Shown here: piece after piece, positions 51,274 to 60,126 of the stretch
Layout of the letters: each line of letters starts with the position of its first letter
How positions within the stretch are numbered: the first letter of the stretch is position 1
DNA from: Burkholderiales bacterium
GTDB taxonomy: Bacteria; Pseudomonadota; Gammaproteobacteria; Burkholderiales; SG8-41
Assembly (NCBI GenBank): GCA_036262035.1
Contig: DATAJS010000019.1
Coordinates: 1 to 64,000, forward strand
Reading direction: 5' to 3'
DNA length: 64,000 nucleotides
Translations under genes and position numbers: made by a program
Notes under the pieces: generated by a model
Told to the model about the DNA's origin: nothing
The model's database searches: none
Seen by the model: only the letters and a program-made list of their open reading frames with translations

Positions 51274-52989
51274 ATGACAGTGAACGGGGCGAATGAGCCG
51301 GTGTTCGAAGTGGTATGGCCCGGCAGCCGGCGCGCTGCAAGCGACATCGCACAGACGGCCCCGCTCTCCGATTTGAACGGCAAGGTGATCGCCGAGGTCT
51401 GGGACCGGGTGTTTCGCGGGGACCAGATGTTTCCTCACGTGCGAAACATCATCAAGCGCCGGTTTCCGCAGGTCGCCTTCGTCGATCACGATGAATTTGG
51501 TGACATTTTCGGATGGAACGAGCGCGAAGTCATCGCGAGACTGCCGGAGCTCCTTAGAAAACACAGGGCGGACGCCGCCATCGTCGGTGTCGGGGCTTGA
51601 GGAGCCTGCACGCCCGCCGTGTTGCGGGCAGCAGCGGTAGCGGAAAAGTGCGGAATACGTACGGCTTCGATCGTCGCGTCGGCCTTCCTGGGATTGGCCG
51701 CGCACACCTCGAAAGGTCTCGGCGTTCCGAACCTGGCGATTGCCGAGTACCCGGGCGTTCCGATGACCGACGATGAGCATGCGCTGCGTCGGAAGGTCGA
51801 GAACGACCTGGCGCCCCGGATCGTTGCGGGTTTGGCGAAGCCGGTGAGTACTGCCGGCAGCGTTGAAGCGGCGGCCGGACCTCGCGAGATCGTGGCCAGA
51901 GGCGGGCTCGATCAGATCCTGCGCACGTTTCACGACAGGCAATGGTCCGACGGCCTGCCCATCGTTCCCCCCACCCCGGATCGCGTGGAGGCGTTCTTCG
52001 AGTTCACCGAGCGGGCGGCCGATGAAGTGATCGGTACCCTGCCGGTCGAAAGCCGCGAAGCGTCGCTGTGGAGCATCGCCGTAAACGGCGTCATGGCGGG
52101 CTGTGAGCCACGCTACATGCCGATCCTGATCGCGGTGGTCGAGTGCATCTCCGATCCGGCCTTCCGCCTGCAGGACGCCGGCGCTACGCCGGGCTGGGAA
52201 CCGCTGGTCATCGTCAGCGGGCCGATCGCAAAGGCGCTGGACTTTAACTCCGGCGCCGGCGCGTTACGCGTGGGGCGCCAGGCCAACACCAGCATCGGCC
52301 GCTTCCTTCGGCTTTACCTGCGCAATGTCTGTGGCTTCCGGATCTCCCCCGGAGAAGGCGACAAGGCGTGCATAGGCTCCGCGTTCAACGTCGCGCTGGC
52401 GGAGAACGAGGACGCCGTGCAGGAGCTCGGCTGGCCGCCGTTTTCCGCCGACCGTGGCTTTGCGGCCGGCGAAAACGCCGTCACGGTGCAGAGCGTCGTC
52501 TCCGCCAGCCCGCCCACATACAGTGCCGGCAGCTCCGCACTCGATCACGCTTCGATTCACAAGGACGTGATCTGCGAAGGCTTCAAGTACTGGGCATTCC
52601 TCGGGATCAAACGAACGAAGTGGAGCGCGTTATTCGTGATGAGCCCCTCGGTCGCGAAGGTGATCGCGTCCCAGTGGAGCAAGGACGACTATCGGAGATA
52701 CCTGGCCGAGAACGTGCGGATGCCCGTCAGCGAGATGATGAGGTTCGCAAGAAATCTGAGCAACACGACCTTCAGCGTCGAAGACATGGTAGAGCAGGGC
52801 GCGCTGCCCCCGGCCTACGCCGAATCGGCCGATCCGGATCGACGGGTCCCGATATTCATCGACCCTTCCAGCATAAACATCGTCGTCGCCGGAGACCCCG
52901 GCCGGAATCAGACCCGGGGCTACATGAACAATCATCAACAGGGGTGGCCCGTGAGCAAACGCGTGGTGTTGCCCAAGGGCTGGAGGTGA
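51274..52989 (+). CDS. UGSC-family selenoprotein candidate (in-frame TGA = Sec)
   Basis: Two open frames of the same phase, 51274-51600 and 51601-52989, are separated only by TGA at 51598-51600. Read through, they give a 571-residue protein with 'ADAAIVGVGA-U-GACTPAVLR' around residue 109. This is a U-x-x-C redox motif matching the UGSC-family (seleno)protein pattern. The N-terminal 190 residues form that thiol/selenol domain. The C-terminal 380 residues ('RQWSDGLPIVPPTPDRVEAF', 'GCEPRYMPILIAVVECISDP') have no function I can name. A SECIS-like hairpin follows the TGA. The gene starts at ATG with a weak ribosome-binding site, 19 bases after a Bug gene. Sec synthesis genes are not in the window. 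Confidence 0.85.
51606..51634 (+). promoter_or_regulatory. Bacterial SECIS-like hairpin
   Basis: Downstream of the TGA (51598-51600), CTGC (51606-51609) pairs with GCAG (51631-51634) and GCCCGC (51612-51617) with GCGGGC (51624-51629), leaving a six-base loop CGTGTT. The loop begins 17 bases after the TGA and has G at its second position, which fits the known bacterial SECIS pattern of spacing and apical G. It is the element expected to recruit SelB. Confidence 0.72.
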
Positions 52990-52993
52990 TCGG

Positions 52994-53983
52994 ATGAACC
53001 TTTATCGAACCGGCGCAATCGCGTCCGGCCTGCTCGCGCTGTCCAGTGTCATTGGAACCGCGCATGCGGCGTCCTCGGCTCAGGAGCGCTATCCGGACAA
53101 GCCGATCCGCTTCGTCCTCGCGAATGCGCCGGCAAGCTCGGCAGACATTCTCGTTCGTATTCTTTCAGACAGGCTTGCGGAACAAATGAAGCAGCCTGTC
53201 GTCGTCGACACCCGACCGGGGGGCAGTGGAATCATCGGCACGGCCATAGCGAAGTCGGCGCCTGCCGACGGTTACACGCTGCTGCAGGCCGGCAATGTCT
53301 TCACGACGATTACCGCTTTGCGCAAAGACCTGCCGTTCAATGTCGACACCGATTTCATAGCGCTCACGAAAATAGCGTGGGTGGCCAATGTGCTGGCCGT
53401 CTACGGCGGTTTGAACGTGAACAGCGTGCCGGACCTCATTCGGCTCGCGAAAGCCAAACCGAATACGCTGAACTACGGCTCTGCAGGCATCGCATCGCCG
53501 TCGCATCTCAGCGCCGCTCTGCTGGACGTGCTCGCCGGGATCAGGACAGTGCACATCCCCTACAAGGGCACGGCTCAAGCGCTGACGGACACGATGACGG
53601 GGCAGCTTCAGTTTCTGATCACTTCACCGCTTGTCGTGGCACCGCACGCGAATTCAGGCCGCATCAGAGTCATCGCGACGACCGGGCCCACGCGCGATCG
53701 GCTCTTCCCCAATCTGCCGACCGTGCGCGAGAGTGTGCCCGGCTATGAGATGACCCAGTGGTGGGGTGTTGCAGTACCGGCGAACACCCCGCCGCGCATC
53801 GTCTCGAAGCTGCACGAGGAGATCTGCAAGGCGCTCCAGGACCCCGACACGCGAAGCGCCATGGCGAAATACGGTGCGACGGCTGATCCTCAATCGATGG
53901 CCGAGTTCGCTGCATTCATCAAGTCCGAACGTGCACGCGTCGGAGATCTGATCAAGCGGGCGGGCATTGCCGGCACCGAGTAA
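52994..53983 (+). CDS. Bug/TctC family periplasmic solute-binding protein
   Basis: A 329-residue product 4 bases after the selenoprotein candidate's stop. The signal peptide ends near 'GTAHAASS'. The first-lobe loop is unusual: 'YPDKPIRFVLANAPASSADI' lacks the Gly-Gly of most Bug proteins. Other motifs: 'VVVDTRPGGSGIIGTAIAKS', 'HIPYKGTAQALTDTMTGQLQ', 'FPNLPTVRESVPGYE'. It is probably co-expressed with the flavoprotein at 53991. Confidence 0.9.
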   Translation: MNLYRTGAIASGLLALSSVIGTAHAASSAQERYPDKPIRFVLANAPASSADILVRILSDRLAEQMKQPVVVDTRPGGSGIIGTAIAKSAPADGYTLLQAGNVFTTITALRKDLPFNVDTDFIALTKIAWVANVLAVYGGLNVNSVPDLIRLAKAKPNTLNYGSAGIASPSHLSAALLDVLAGIRTVHIPYKGTAQALTDTMTGQLQFLITSPLVVAPHANSGRIRVIATTGPTRDRLFPNLPTVRESVPGYEMTQWWGVAVPANTPPRIVSKLHEEICKALQDPDTRSAMAKYGATADPQSMAEFAAFIKSERARVGDLIKRAGIAGTE

Positions 53984-53990
53984 ACCTCAC

Positions 53991-55490
53991 ATGGACGTCA
54001 AAATGACTGGATCTTACGATGTAATCGTCGTCGGTGGCGGTAACGCGGCGTTGTGCTCCGCCCTGGCCGCGAGCGACCGGGGCGCCAGGGTGCTCGTGCT
54101 CGAACGCGCTCCGGAGGAGCAGCGGGGCGGAAACACCGCTTTTACCGGCGGCGGCATGCGCATGGTGCACAACGGGCTGGAGACCGTGCTGACGGTCGTG
54201 CCCGACCTATCGGAGTCGGAGAAGGCGAACACGGACTTCGGCAGCTATTCGGCTGAGCAGTATTTCGACGATCTCGGACGGCTGACGCAGTACTACTGCG
54301 ATCCCGACCTTGCCGAGACACTGGTCAACAACAGCACGTCGACCGTGCAGTGGCTTCATTCCAAAGGCGTCAAGTTTCTGCCCTTTTACGGCAGCTACTC
54401 GGTGGTCAAGAACGGCCGCCGCGTGTTCTTCGGCGGTACGGTGGTTTACGCCTCTGGCGGTGGGCAGGGGCTGGTCGACGCGGAGATGAAGAGTGCGCGC
54501 AAGGCGGGTGTCGAAATCCGCTTCGATCACCGCGTCATGTCGCTGGTGGAGGATGCCTCCGGAGTCCAGGGCGTGCGCGTGCGCTCGAACGGCACCGAAT
54601 CCGAAATACGCGCGAAGTGCGTCGTGCTCGCGTGCGGCGGGTTCGAGGCGAACCGCGAAATGCGCGCGCGCTATCTGGGTACGGGCTGGGACATGGCCAC
54701 GGTGCGCGGCACGCGCTACAACACGGGCGACGGCCTGCGCATGGCGCTCGACGTCGGCGCGCAGCCGTACGGTCAGTGGTCGGGCTGCCATGCGGTTGCA
54801 TGGGAGCGCAACGCCCCCCAGTTCGGCGACCTGAACAAAACAGCGGAGCCGTACCGCCACAGTTACCCGTGGGGGATCATGGTCAACGCGAACGGCAAGC
54901 GCTTCGTCGACGAGGGCGCGGATTTTCGCAACTACACCTACGCCAAATACGGGCGCGTGGTGCTCGAGCAGCCGGGCAGCTTCGCCTGGCAGGTGTTCGA
55001 CTCGCAGGTGCTGCACCTCCTGCGCGACGAGTACAAGCTGCGCGGCGCGACCAAGGTCCGCGCCGACACTCTGGAAGAGCTGGTCGAGAAAATGCAGGAC
55101 GTGAATCCGGCCGGATTCCTCGAGTCGGTGCGCGAATTCAATGCCGCAGTGAAGAAAGAGGTGCCCTTCAATCCGGAGATCAAGGACGGGCGCCGCACGG
55201 TCGGCCTCGCCGTGGACAAGACGAATTGGGCGAACACCATCGAGAAACCGCCGTTCGAAGCGTACGGCGTCGGCTGCGGCATCACGTTCACCTTCGGCGG
55301 CGTCAAGATCGACACCGGGTGCCACGTGCTGGACATCGACGATCGGCCCGTCCCCGGCCTGTACGCGGCGGGCGAGATGGTGGGCGGGCTTTTTTATTTC
55401 AATTACCCCGGAAGCTCGGGGCTCATGTCGGGGGCCGTTTTCGGCCGCATTTCGGGTGACTCGGCGGGCGCGTACGCGACGTCGAAGTAG
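53991..55490 (+). CDS. FAD-dependent dehydrogenase, TcuA family (paralogue 3)
   Basis: A 499-residue product; ATG 53991 or 54003 are both possible. It has 'YDVIVVGGGNAALCSALAAS', 'QRGGNTAFTGGGMRMVHNGL', 'FVDEGADFRNYTYAKYGRVV' and 'GLYAAGEMVGGLFYFNYPGS'. It shares full-length architecture with the genes at 27289 and 32031. Oxidation of a C-C bond next to a carboxyl is the expected chemistry. It is preceded directly by a Bug gene and followed by a cupin gene. Confidence 0.9.
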   Translation: MDVKMTGSYDVIVVGGGNAALCSALAASDRGARVLVLERAPEEQRGGNTAFTGGGMRMVHNGLETVLTVVPDLSESEKANTDFGSYSAEQYFDDLGRLTQYYCDPDLAETLVNNSTSTVQWLHSKGVKFLPFYGSYSVVKNGRRVFFGGTVVYASGGGQGLVDAEMKSARKAGVEIRFDHRVMSLVEDASGVQGVRVRSNGTESEIRAKCVVLACGGFEANREMRARYLGTGWDMATVRGTRYNTGDGLRMALDVGAQPYGQWSGCHAVAWERNAPQFGDLNKTAEPYRHSYPWGIMVNANGKRFVDEGADFRNYTYAKYGRVVLEQPGSFAWQVFDSQVLHLLRDEYKLRGATKVRADTLEELVEKMQDVNPAGFLESVREFNAAVKKEVPFNPEIKDGRRTVGLAVDKTNWANTIEKPPFEAYGVGCGITFTFGGVKIDTGCHVLDIDDRPVPGLYAAGEMVGGLFYFNYPGSSGLMSGAVFGRISGDSAGAYATSK

Positions 55491-55512
55491 TGCATTCGCG
55501 AAGGGAGAGGCA

Positions 55513-56091
55513 ATGACGGGATTCGTCCGGCGCGTAGTGACCGGCCACGACAAGGACGGCAAGGCCATCGTGCTGTCCGACGGCCTGGTCGAAAGGGTCT
55601 ACACGAACCCCCTGAGGCCGGGGCATCGATCGAGCGATATCTGGGAAACGCGCGGAATGCCGGTATCGGTTTCCCGCGAAGAGCCCGATCCGGTGGCGGT
55701 CGTGAGCAGCTTCCTCTCGCCGCTGGGTGTGAAGATACGCATTTCGGAGCTCGAGCCGGAACCGGAGTCGGTGCGCAACATCGATCCGAAAGTGGCCGCC
55801 GAATGGTACCGAGACTCGGGCCACTCCTCGTCCTCGACGTTCGGGAAAGGCGGCCGTCATCCGTTGATGCATCGCACCGAGACGATCGATTACGCGGTCG
55901 TGCTGGAGGGGCAGATGACGCTCGTGATGGACGACTGCGAGATCGTGTTGAACGCCGGCGACGTGGTCGTTCAGCGGGGCACCAATCACGCCTGGAGCAA
56001 TCGGTCGTCCGGGCGCGTTCGCATGCTGTACATCCTGATCGATGGACGTTTCGACGCGGAGCTCGCGAAGCTCCTGGCGCCTGGAGAGTAA
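55513..56091 (+). CDS. Cupin-domain protein
   Basis: A 192-residue product starting at ATG after AAGGGAGAGG. The C-terminal half is a single cupin barrel: 'GRHPLMHRTETIDYAVVLEG' and 'MTLVMDDCEIVLNAGDVVVQ', then 'RGTNHAWSNRS'. The metal-binding His/Glu set is partly kept (H, E and the second-motif H). The N-terminal half is of unknown fold. Such proteins may bind small acids or be non-catalytic regulators. It is in the operon between the flavoprotein and two PrpD genes. Confidence 0.85.
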   Translation: MTGFVRRVVTGHDKDGKAIVLSDGLVERVYTNPLRPGHRSSDIWETRGMPVSVSREEPDPVAVVSSFLSPLGVKIRISELEPEPESVRNIDPKVAAEWYRDSGHSSSSTFGKGGRHPLMHRTETIDYAVVLEGQMTLVMDDCEIVLNAGDVVVQRGTNHAWSNRSSGRVRMLYILIDGRFDAELAKLLAPGE

Positions 56092-56095
56092 GAGC

Positions 56096-57547
56096 ATGGC
56101 GACCTCGTTGACGACAAAACCTGACGAGACCTCCGCGGATTCCGCGGGACGCGGCGCGACGCGCATGCTCGCGGCTCACGCGGCGACGCTGGCGTACGAC
56201 GCGATTCCCGCGCAGGTGATCAGCCTCACCAAGCAATACCTGCTGGATACGCTCGGGGTGGCCATCGGCGCGAGCTCGTTGGCTCCGGAAGCGAAGATCA
56301 TCGACGAATACGTGCGCGACTTCGGAGGCAGAGCCGAGAGCACCGTCCTGGGATTCGGCGGCAAGGCGCCGGCGGCGTGGGCGGCGTTCGTGAACGGCAG
56401 TCTCGGCCACATGCTCGACTACGACGACGTCGGCGACCACTGTCACTACGGCATTGCGACCGTGCCGGTCGCGTTCGCGATCGCCGAGAAACGCGGCGGC
56501 GCGAGCGGCCGCGACCTGCTCGCGGCGATCGTGGCAGGCACCGACGTTCATGCCCGTCTCGCCCAGTCGATCGACATTCCGGACTGGACGATGAGCGAAG
56601 GCTGGTTCGCGACCCAGCTGCTCGGCGGCCTTTCCGGCGCCGCGGTCGCCGCCAGGCTCATGGGCCTGGACGGCGAGGCGATCGAGAACGCTTTCGGGAT
56701 CGCCTATACCCAGATGGGCGGCAGCCGTCAGATGGCCGTCAACGTCGCGACGCACCTGCGGTCCATGCAGGCGGGTTTTTCCGGACAAGCCGCGATCCTA
56801 TCCGCGGAGCTCACCGCGCGCGGTATCGTGGGGTCTAAGGAAGTCATCGAGGGACGCTACGGGCTGTTCAGAAACTACGTGCGCACCTCCACGCCGCGCT
56901 GGAGCGTCATCCTCGACGGTCTCGGGTCGCGCTTTCCCGTGGTCGATACCCACTGCTTCAAGGTATGGCCGGCGTGCGCCGTGACGCGCCCCACGAATGC
57001 GGCGATGCTCGAGCTGCGCAGGAAACATTCGCTGCGGCCCGAAGATATCGCGTCGATCACCGTCGTCAGCAACGAAGGCGACAAGACGCATCTTCTATCG
57101 GTGCCCGTCGAGCTCAAGCGCCGGCCGCGAACGAGCATCGACGCCAAGTACAGCGTGCCCTTCACGCTGGCGGCGATGATGGTGCACGGCGACGTGCGCC
57201 TGCGTCACTACACGCCGGAAGCGCTCGACGATCCGGCGGTGCTCGACATGGCGGACCGCATCGATTTTCGCGCAGCGTCGGCAGCAGACGGAGGGGCGAA
57301 GGTGAAGATGACGCCGATCGTGGAAGTGAAGACCAGGGATGGACGGGCGCTAGCCCACCAGGTTCCGGGCGTGCCGGGAGACCCGAACAACCCCGTGAGC
57401 CAGGCTCTGCTGGAGGAGAAGTTTCGAGACTGCGTTTCGTTCGCGGTCAATCCCGTGAGCAAACGCAACGTGGAGAAGGTCATCGAGCTCGTCGCCGACC
57501 TCGAGAACGTACCGGATGCCACGGACGTGATGCGCCTCCTCGCCTAG
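56096..57547 (+). CDS. MmgE/PrpD family protein lacking the HPS motif
   Basis: A 483-residue product. The fold features are clear ('YLLDTLGVAIGASSLAPEAK', 'FVNGSLGHMLDYDDVGDHCH', 'DTHCFKVWPACAVT'). Where the five paralogues have H-P-S after the acidic cluster, this one has 'HCHYGIATVPV'. The change may alter the substrate pocket, or mark a different subfamily. It lies 4 bases after the cupin gene and 19 bases before another PrpD gene. Confidence 0.9.
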   Translation: MATSLTTKPDETSADSAGRGATRMLAAHAATLAYDAIPAQVISLTKQYLLDTLGVAIGASSLAPEAKIIDEYVRDFGGRAESTVLGFGGKAPAAWAAFVNGSLGHMLDYDDVGDHCHYGIATVPVAFAIAEKRGGASGRDLLAAIVAGTDVHARLAQSIDIPDWTMSEGWFATQLLGGLSGAAVAARLMGLDGEAIENAFGIAYTQMGGSRQMAVNVATHLRSMQAGFSGQAAILSAELTARGIVGSKEVIEGRYGLFRNYVRTSTPRWSVILDGLGSRFPVVDTHCFKVWPACAVTRPTNAAMLELRRKHSLRPEDIASITVVSNEGDKTHLLSVPVELKRRPRTSIDAKYSVPFTLAAMMVHGDVRLRHYTPEALDDPAVLDMADRIDFRAASAADGGAKVKMTPIVEVKTRDGRALAHQVPGVPGDPNNPVSQALLEEKFRDCVSFAVNPVSKRNVEKVIELVADLENVPDATDVMRLLA

Positions 57548-57566
57548 TTCGCTTCGAGAGACTTCC

Positions 57567-58985
57567 ATGACATCTCCAGCACCACGCGGCGGCGAGCGGA
57601 AAGCAGATTCGCTCCAGCGGTTTCTGACGAATTACGCATGCGGTCTGACTTACGACGCGATATCGCCGGCAGCCGCGCATCAGGCGAAGGTCCGGGTGAT
57701 CGATACCCTCGGTGCGCTCATCGGCGGCTTCGAAGGCGAATCCGCGCACATGGCGCGTGCCTTGGCCCCGCGGGATGCGGGTAAGCACGCCGCCACGATC
57801 ATCGGAACAGGATCGAAAACGACGCTCGAAATGGCGGCATTCGCGAACGCCATCGCGGCGCGTTCCGCGGAAATGATGGACATCTACCACTTCCCGGGCA
57901 GCTTCGGCGGCCATCCGAGCGACGTCGTGATGCCGGTCTTCGGCGCAGCCGAATGTTCGAGGTCCAGCGGGGTCGATCTCATCACGGCGATCGTGCTCGC
58001 TTATGAAATCTTCCTCAGGTTCTCGGACGCTTTTCACAACGTCGGTTTCGACGACACGAATTTCGCCTGCATCGCGTCGGCGGCGGCCGCGGCACGACTG
58101 CTGGGGCTCTCGCGCGAGCAGGTCGGAAACAGCATCGCCATCGCGGCGGTGGCAAACGTCGCGCTGAAACAGGTCAGGACGGACGAGCTCACCGCGTGGA
58201 AAGTGATTGCAACGGGTCACGCCGCGAGGGCGGGTGTCTTTGCGGCGATGCTTGCCGAAGCCGGCGCGCCCGGCCCGAGCCTGCCGTTCGAAGGCAAGGC
58301 GGGGTGGTGCGCTCATGTCGCACGCGAACCCGTGGCCTTCGACCGGATCGGCGGCGCCGGAACGCCGTTCAAGATTCTCGACACGAGGATCAAGCACCGG
58401 CCGGCCGCCGGTGAAACGATTTCGACGATCCTCGCCGCCGAGAAAATCGCACCCAGGCTGCAGGGCATCGACCATATCAAGGTCGTCACGGTCGAGCTTT
58501 ACAAACGGGCCTTGGAGCGTGCAGGCAGCGGTGAGCATCATTGGCATCCTCGTTCCCCGGACGCCGCGGGTAACAGCATCCCGTATCTGGCGAGTGTCGC
58601 CTTGATGGAAGGCGGGGTGACCCGGGCCTCGTTCGACGACGCGCATCTGGCCAATGCCGATCTGTCGGGGCTCATGCGCAAGGTGAAGCTGGTCGAGAAC
58701 GCGGATTTCACGAGGGCGTACGGAAAAACGCCCGTCGAGCATCGCACCCGCATCACGGTCGAAACGAATGACGGGGCGGTTCACGTCGCCGAAACGGGCG
58801 GAGACGCCGACGATTTATCCGCCGAAAAGAGCGACAGCCAGATCGAAGCCAAATTCCGGAGCCTCACCGAGCCTGCCCTCGGCCCTCGGCGCGCGTCGAG
58901 TCTTCTGAGCCGCCTGTGGGACCTCGAGAAGCTCGGCGACGTCTCGCCGCTGGCCGCCGAGCTCGCATGGCAAGGAGCGCGATAG
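57567..58985 (+). CDS. MmgE/PrpD family protein
   Basis: A 472-residue product with 'VRVIDTLGALIGGFEGESAH', 'AEMMDIYHFPGSFGGHPSDV' and 'AGTPFKILDTRIKHRPAAGE'. It matches the gene at 48886 in these blocks, so the two are probably recent paralogues. Tandem placement with the divergent gene at 56096 could reflect a hetero-oligomer or two sequential steps; neither is shown. Confidence 0.92.
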   Translation: MTSPAPRGGERKADSLQRFLTNYACGLTYDAISPAAAHQAKVRVIDTLGALIGGFEGESAHMARALAPRDAGKHAATIIGTGSKTTLEMAAFANAIAARSAEMMDIYHFPGSFGGHPSDVVMPVFGAAECSRSSGVDLITAIVLAYEIFLRFSDAFHNVGFDDTNFACIASAAAAARLLGLSREQVGNSIAIAAVANVALKQVRTDELTAWKVIATGHAARAGVFAAMLAEAGAPGPSLPFEGKAGWCAHVAREPVAFDRIGGAGTPFKILDTRIKHRPAAGETISTILAAEKIAPRLQGIDHIKVVTVELYKRALERAGSGEHHWHPRSPDAAGNSIPYLASVALMEGGVTRASFDDAHLANADLSGLMRKVKLVENADFTRAYGKTPVEHRTRITVETNDGAVHVAETGGDADDLSAEKSDSQIEAKFRSLTEPALGPRRASSLLSRLWDLEKLGDVSPLAAELAWQGAR

Positions 58986-59112
58986 GGATGACTGCGCCCG
59001 CATCGAACGACAGTTCGTCGCGGATCGCGCGGGGCATCGCTGCGCGCGTGCCGGCGGGAATCAGGGCCGACTAGCCGTGCGGGCGTCGAATTCCAATGGC
59101 TACCGGGTTGGC

Positions 59113-60072
59113 ATGAAATGGCTGTTGTCGATGGTCGTCGCGATATCGTGCGCCGCATGGGGTGGGCAATACGACGGTTATCCCGAGCGCCCCGTACGAG
59201 TGGTCGTGCCCTACGCGCCGGGCGGCGCAATCGATATATCGGCGCGCCTGCTAGGCGACAGCCTGAGCAGGAATCTGGGCAGGCAATTCGTGGTGGACAA
59301 CCGACCCGGCGCCGGCGGCACGATAGCCTACGGACTGGTCGCGAAGTCGCGGGCCGACGGCTACACGCTATTGGCGATCGGCGTCGACTTCACGATGACG
59401 CCGTCGCTTTACCAGAACCTGCCTTACGATCCGCTGCGATCGTTTTCCCCGGTGTCGCTGGTGAGCGAGTCTCCGTTTCTGCTGGTGGTGCATCCCTCCT
59501 CGGCGGTGAATTCGGTGAACGAACTCGTCGAGCTCGCCAAGGCGAAGCCAGGCTCTCTGAACTTTGCGTCGGGCGGACAGGGTAGCTCGCTGCATGTCGC
59601 TCTCGAGCTGTTCAAGCTGCTGGCGCGCGTGGACATCGTGCATGTGCCCTACAAAGGCGGAGGGCCCGCGTTGAGCGCCGCGGTCGCAGGACAGGTGCAC
59701 GGCATGTTCGCAAACTCGGTATCCGCTCTGCCGCATGTGCGATCGGGGAAGCTGCGGGCGATCGCCGTTACGAGCGGGACACGTTCCGAGGCCTTTCCCG
59801 AGTTGCCGACGGTTTCCGCATCGGGCGTGCCGGGTTACGAGATCGCGGCGTGGCATGCATGGCTTGCGCCTGCGGGGACACCCTCCGCCATTGTCGCCCG
59901 CCTGAGCGAGGCGCTTGCAAAGGCCATCCGCTCGGCGGATGTGTCGAACAGGCTCGAGGCGGACGCCGGCAAGCCGCTCGGCAGCAGCCCCGACGAGCTG
60001 CGCCGGCATTTGAGCAACGAGCTTGCGAAGTTCTCCAAAGTCATCAAGGCGGGCGGGATACGCATCGAGTAA
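59113..60072 (+). CDS. Bug/TctC family periplasmic solute-binding protein
   Basis: A 319-residue product. ATG 59113 was chosen over a GTG at 59077 because it gives a compact signal peptide ('MKWLLSMVVAISCAAWGG'). Motifs: 'YPERPVRVVVPYAPGGAIDI', 'FVVDNRPGAGGTIAYGLVAK', 'HVPYKGGGPALSAAVAGQVH', 'FPELPTVSASGVPGYE'. It is followed by the PEPM/ICL-type enzyme gene after 54 bases and is similar to the Bug protein at 61829. Confidence 0.92.
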   Translation: MKWLLSMVVAISCAAWGGQYDGYPERPVRVVVPYAPGGAIDISARLLGDSLSRNLGRQFVVDNRPGAGGTIAYGLVAKSRADGYTLLAIGVDFTMTPSLYQNLPYDPLRSFSPVSLVSESPFLLVVHPSSAVNSVNELVELAKAKPGSLNFASGGQGSSLHVALELFKLLARVDIVHVPYKGGGPALSAAVAGQVHGMFANSVSALPHVRSGKLRAIAVTSGTRSEAFPELPTVSASGVPGYEIAAWHAWLAPAGTPSAIVARLSEALAKAIRSADVSNRLEADAGKPLGSSPDELRRHLSNELAKFSKVIKAGGIRIE

Positions 60073-60126
60073 GACCGCGCGGGTTTCATGTCCGCTCTCC
60101 AGTTTCCAACCTGAAGGATCAGCGCC

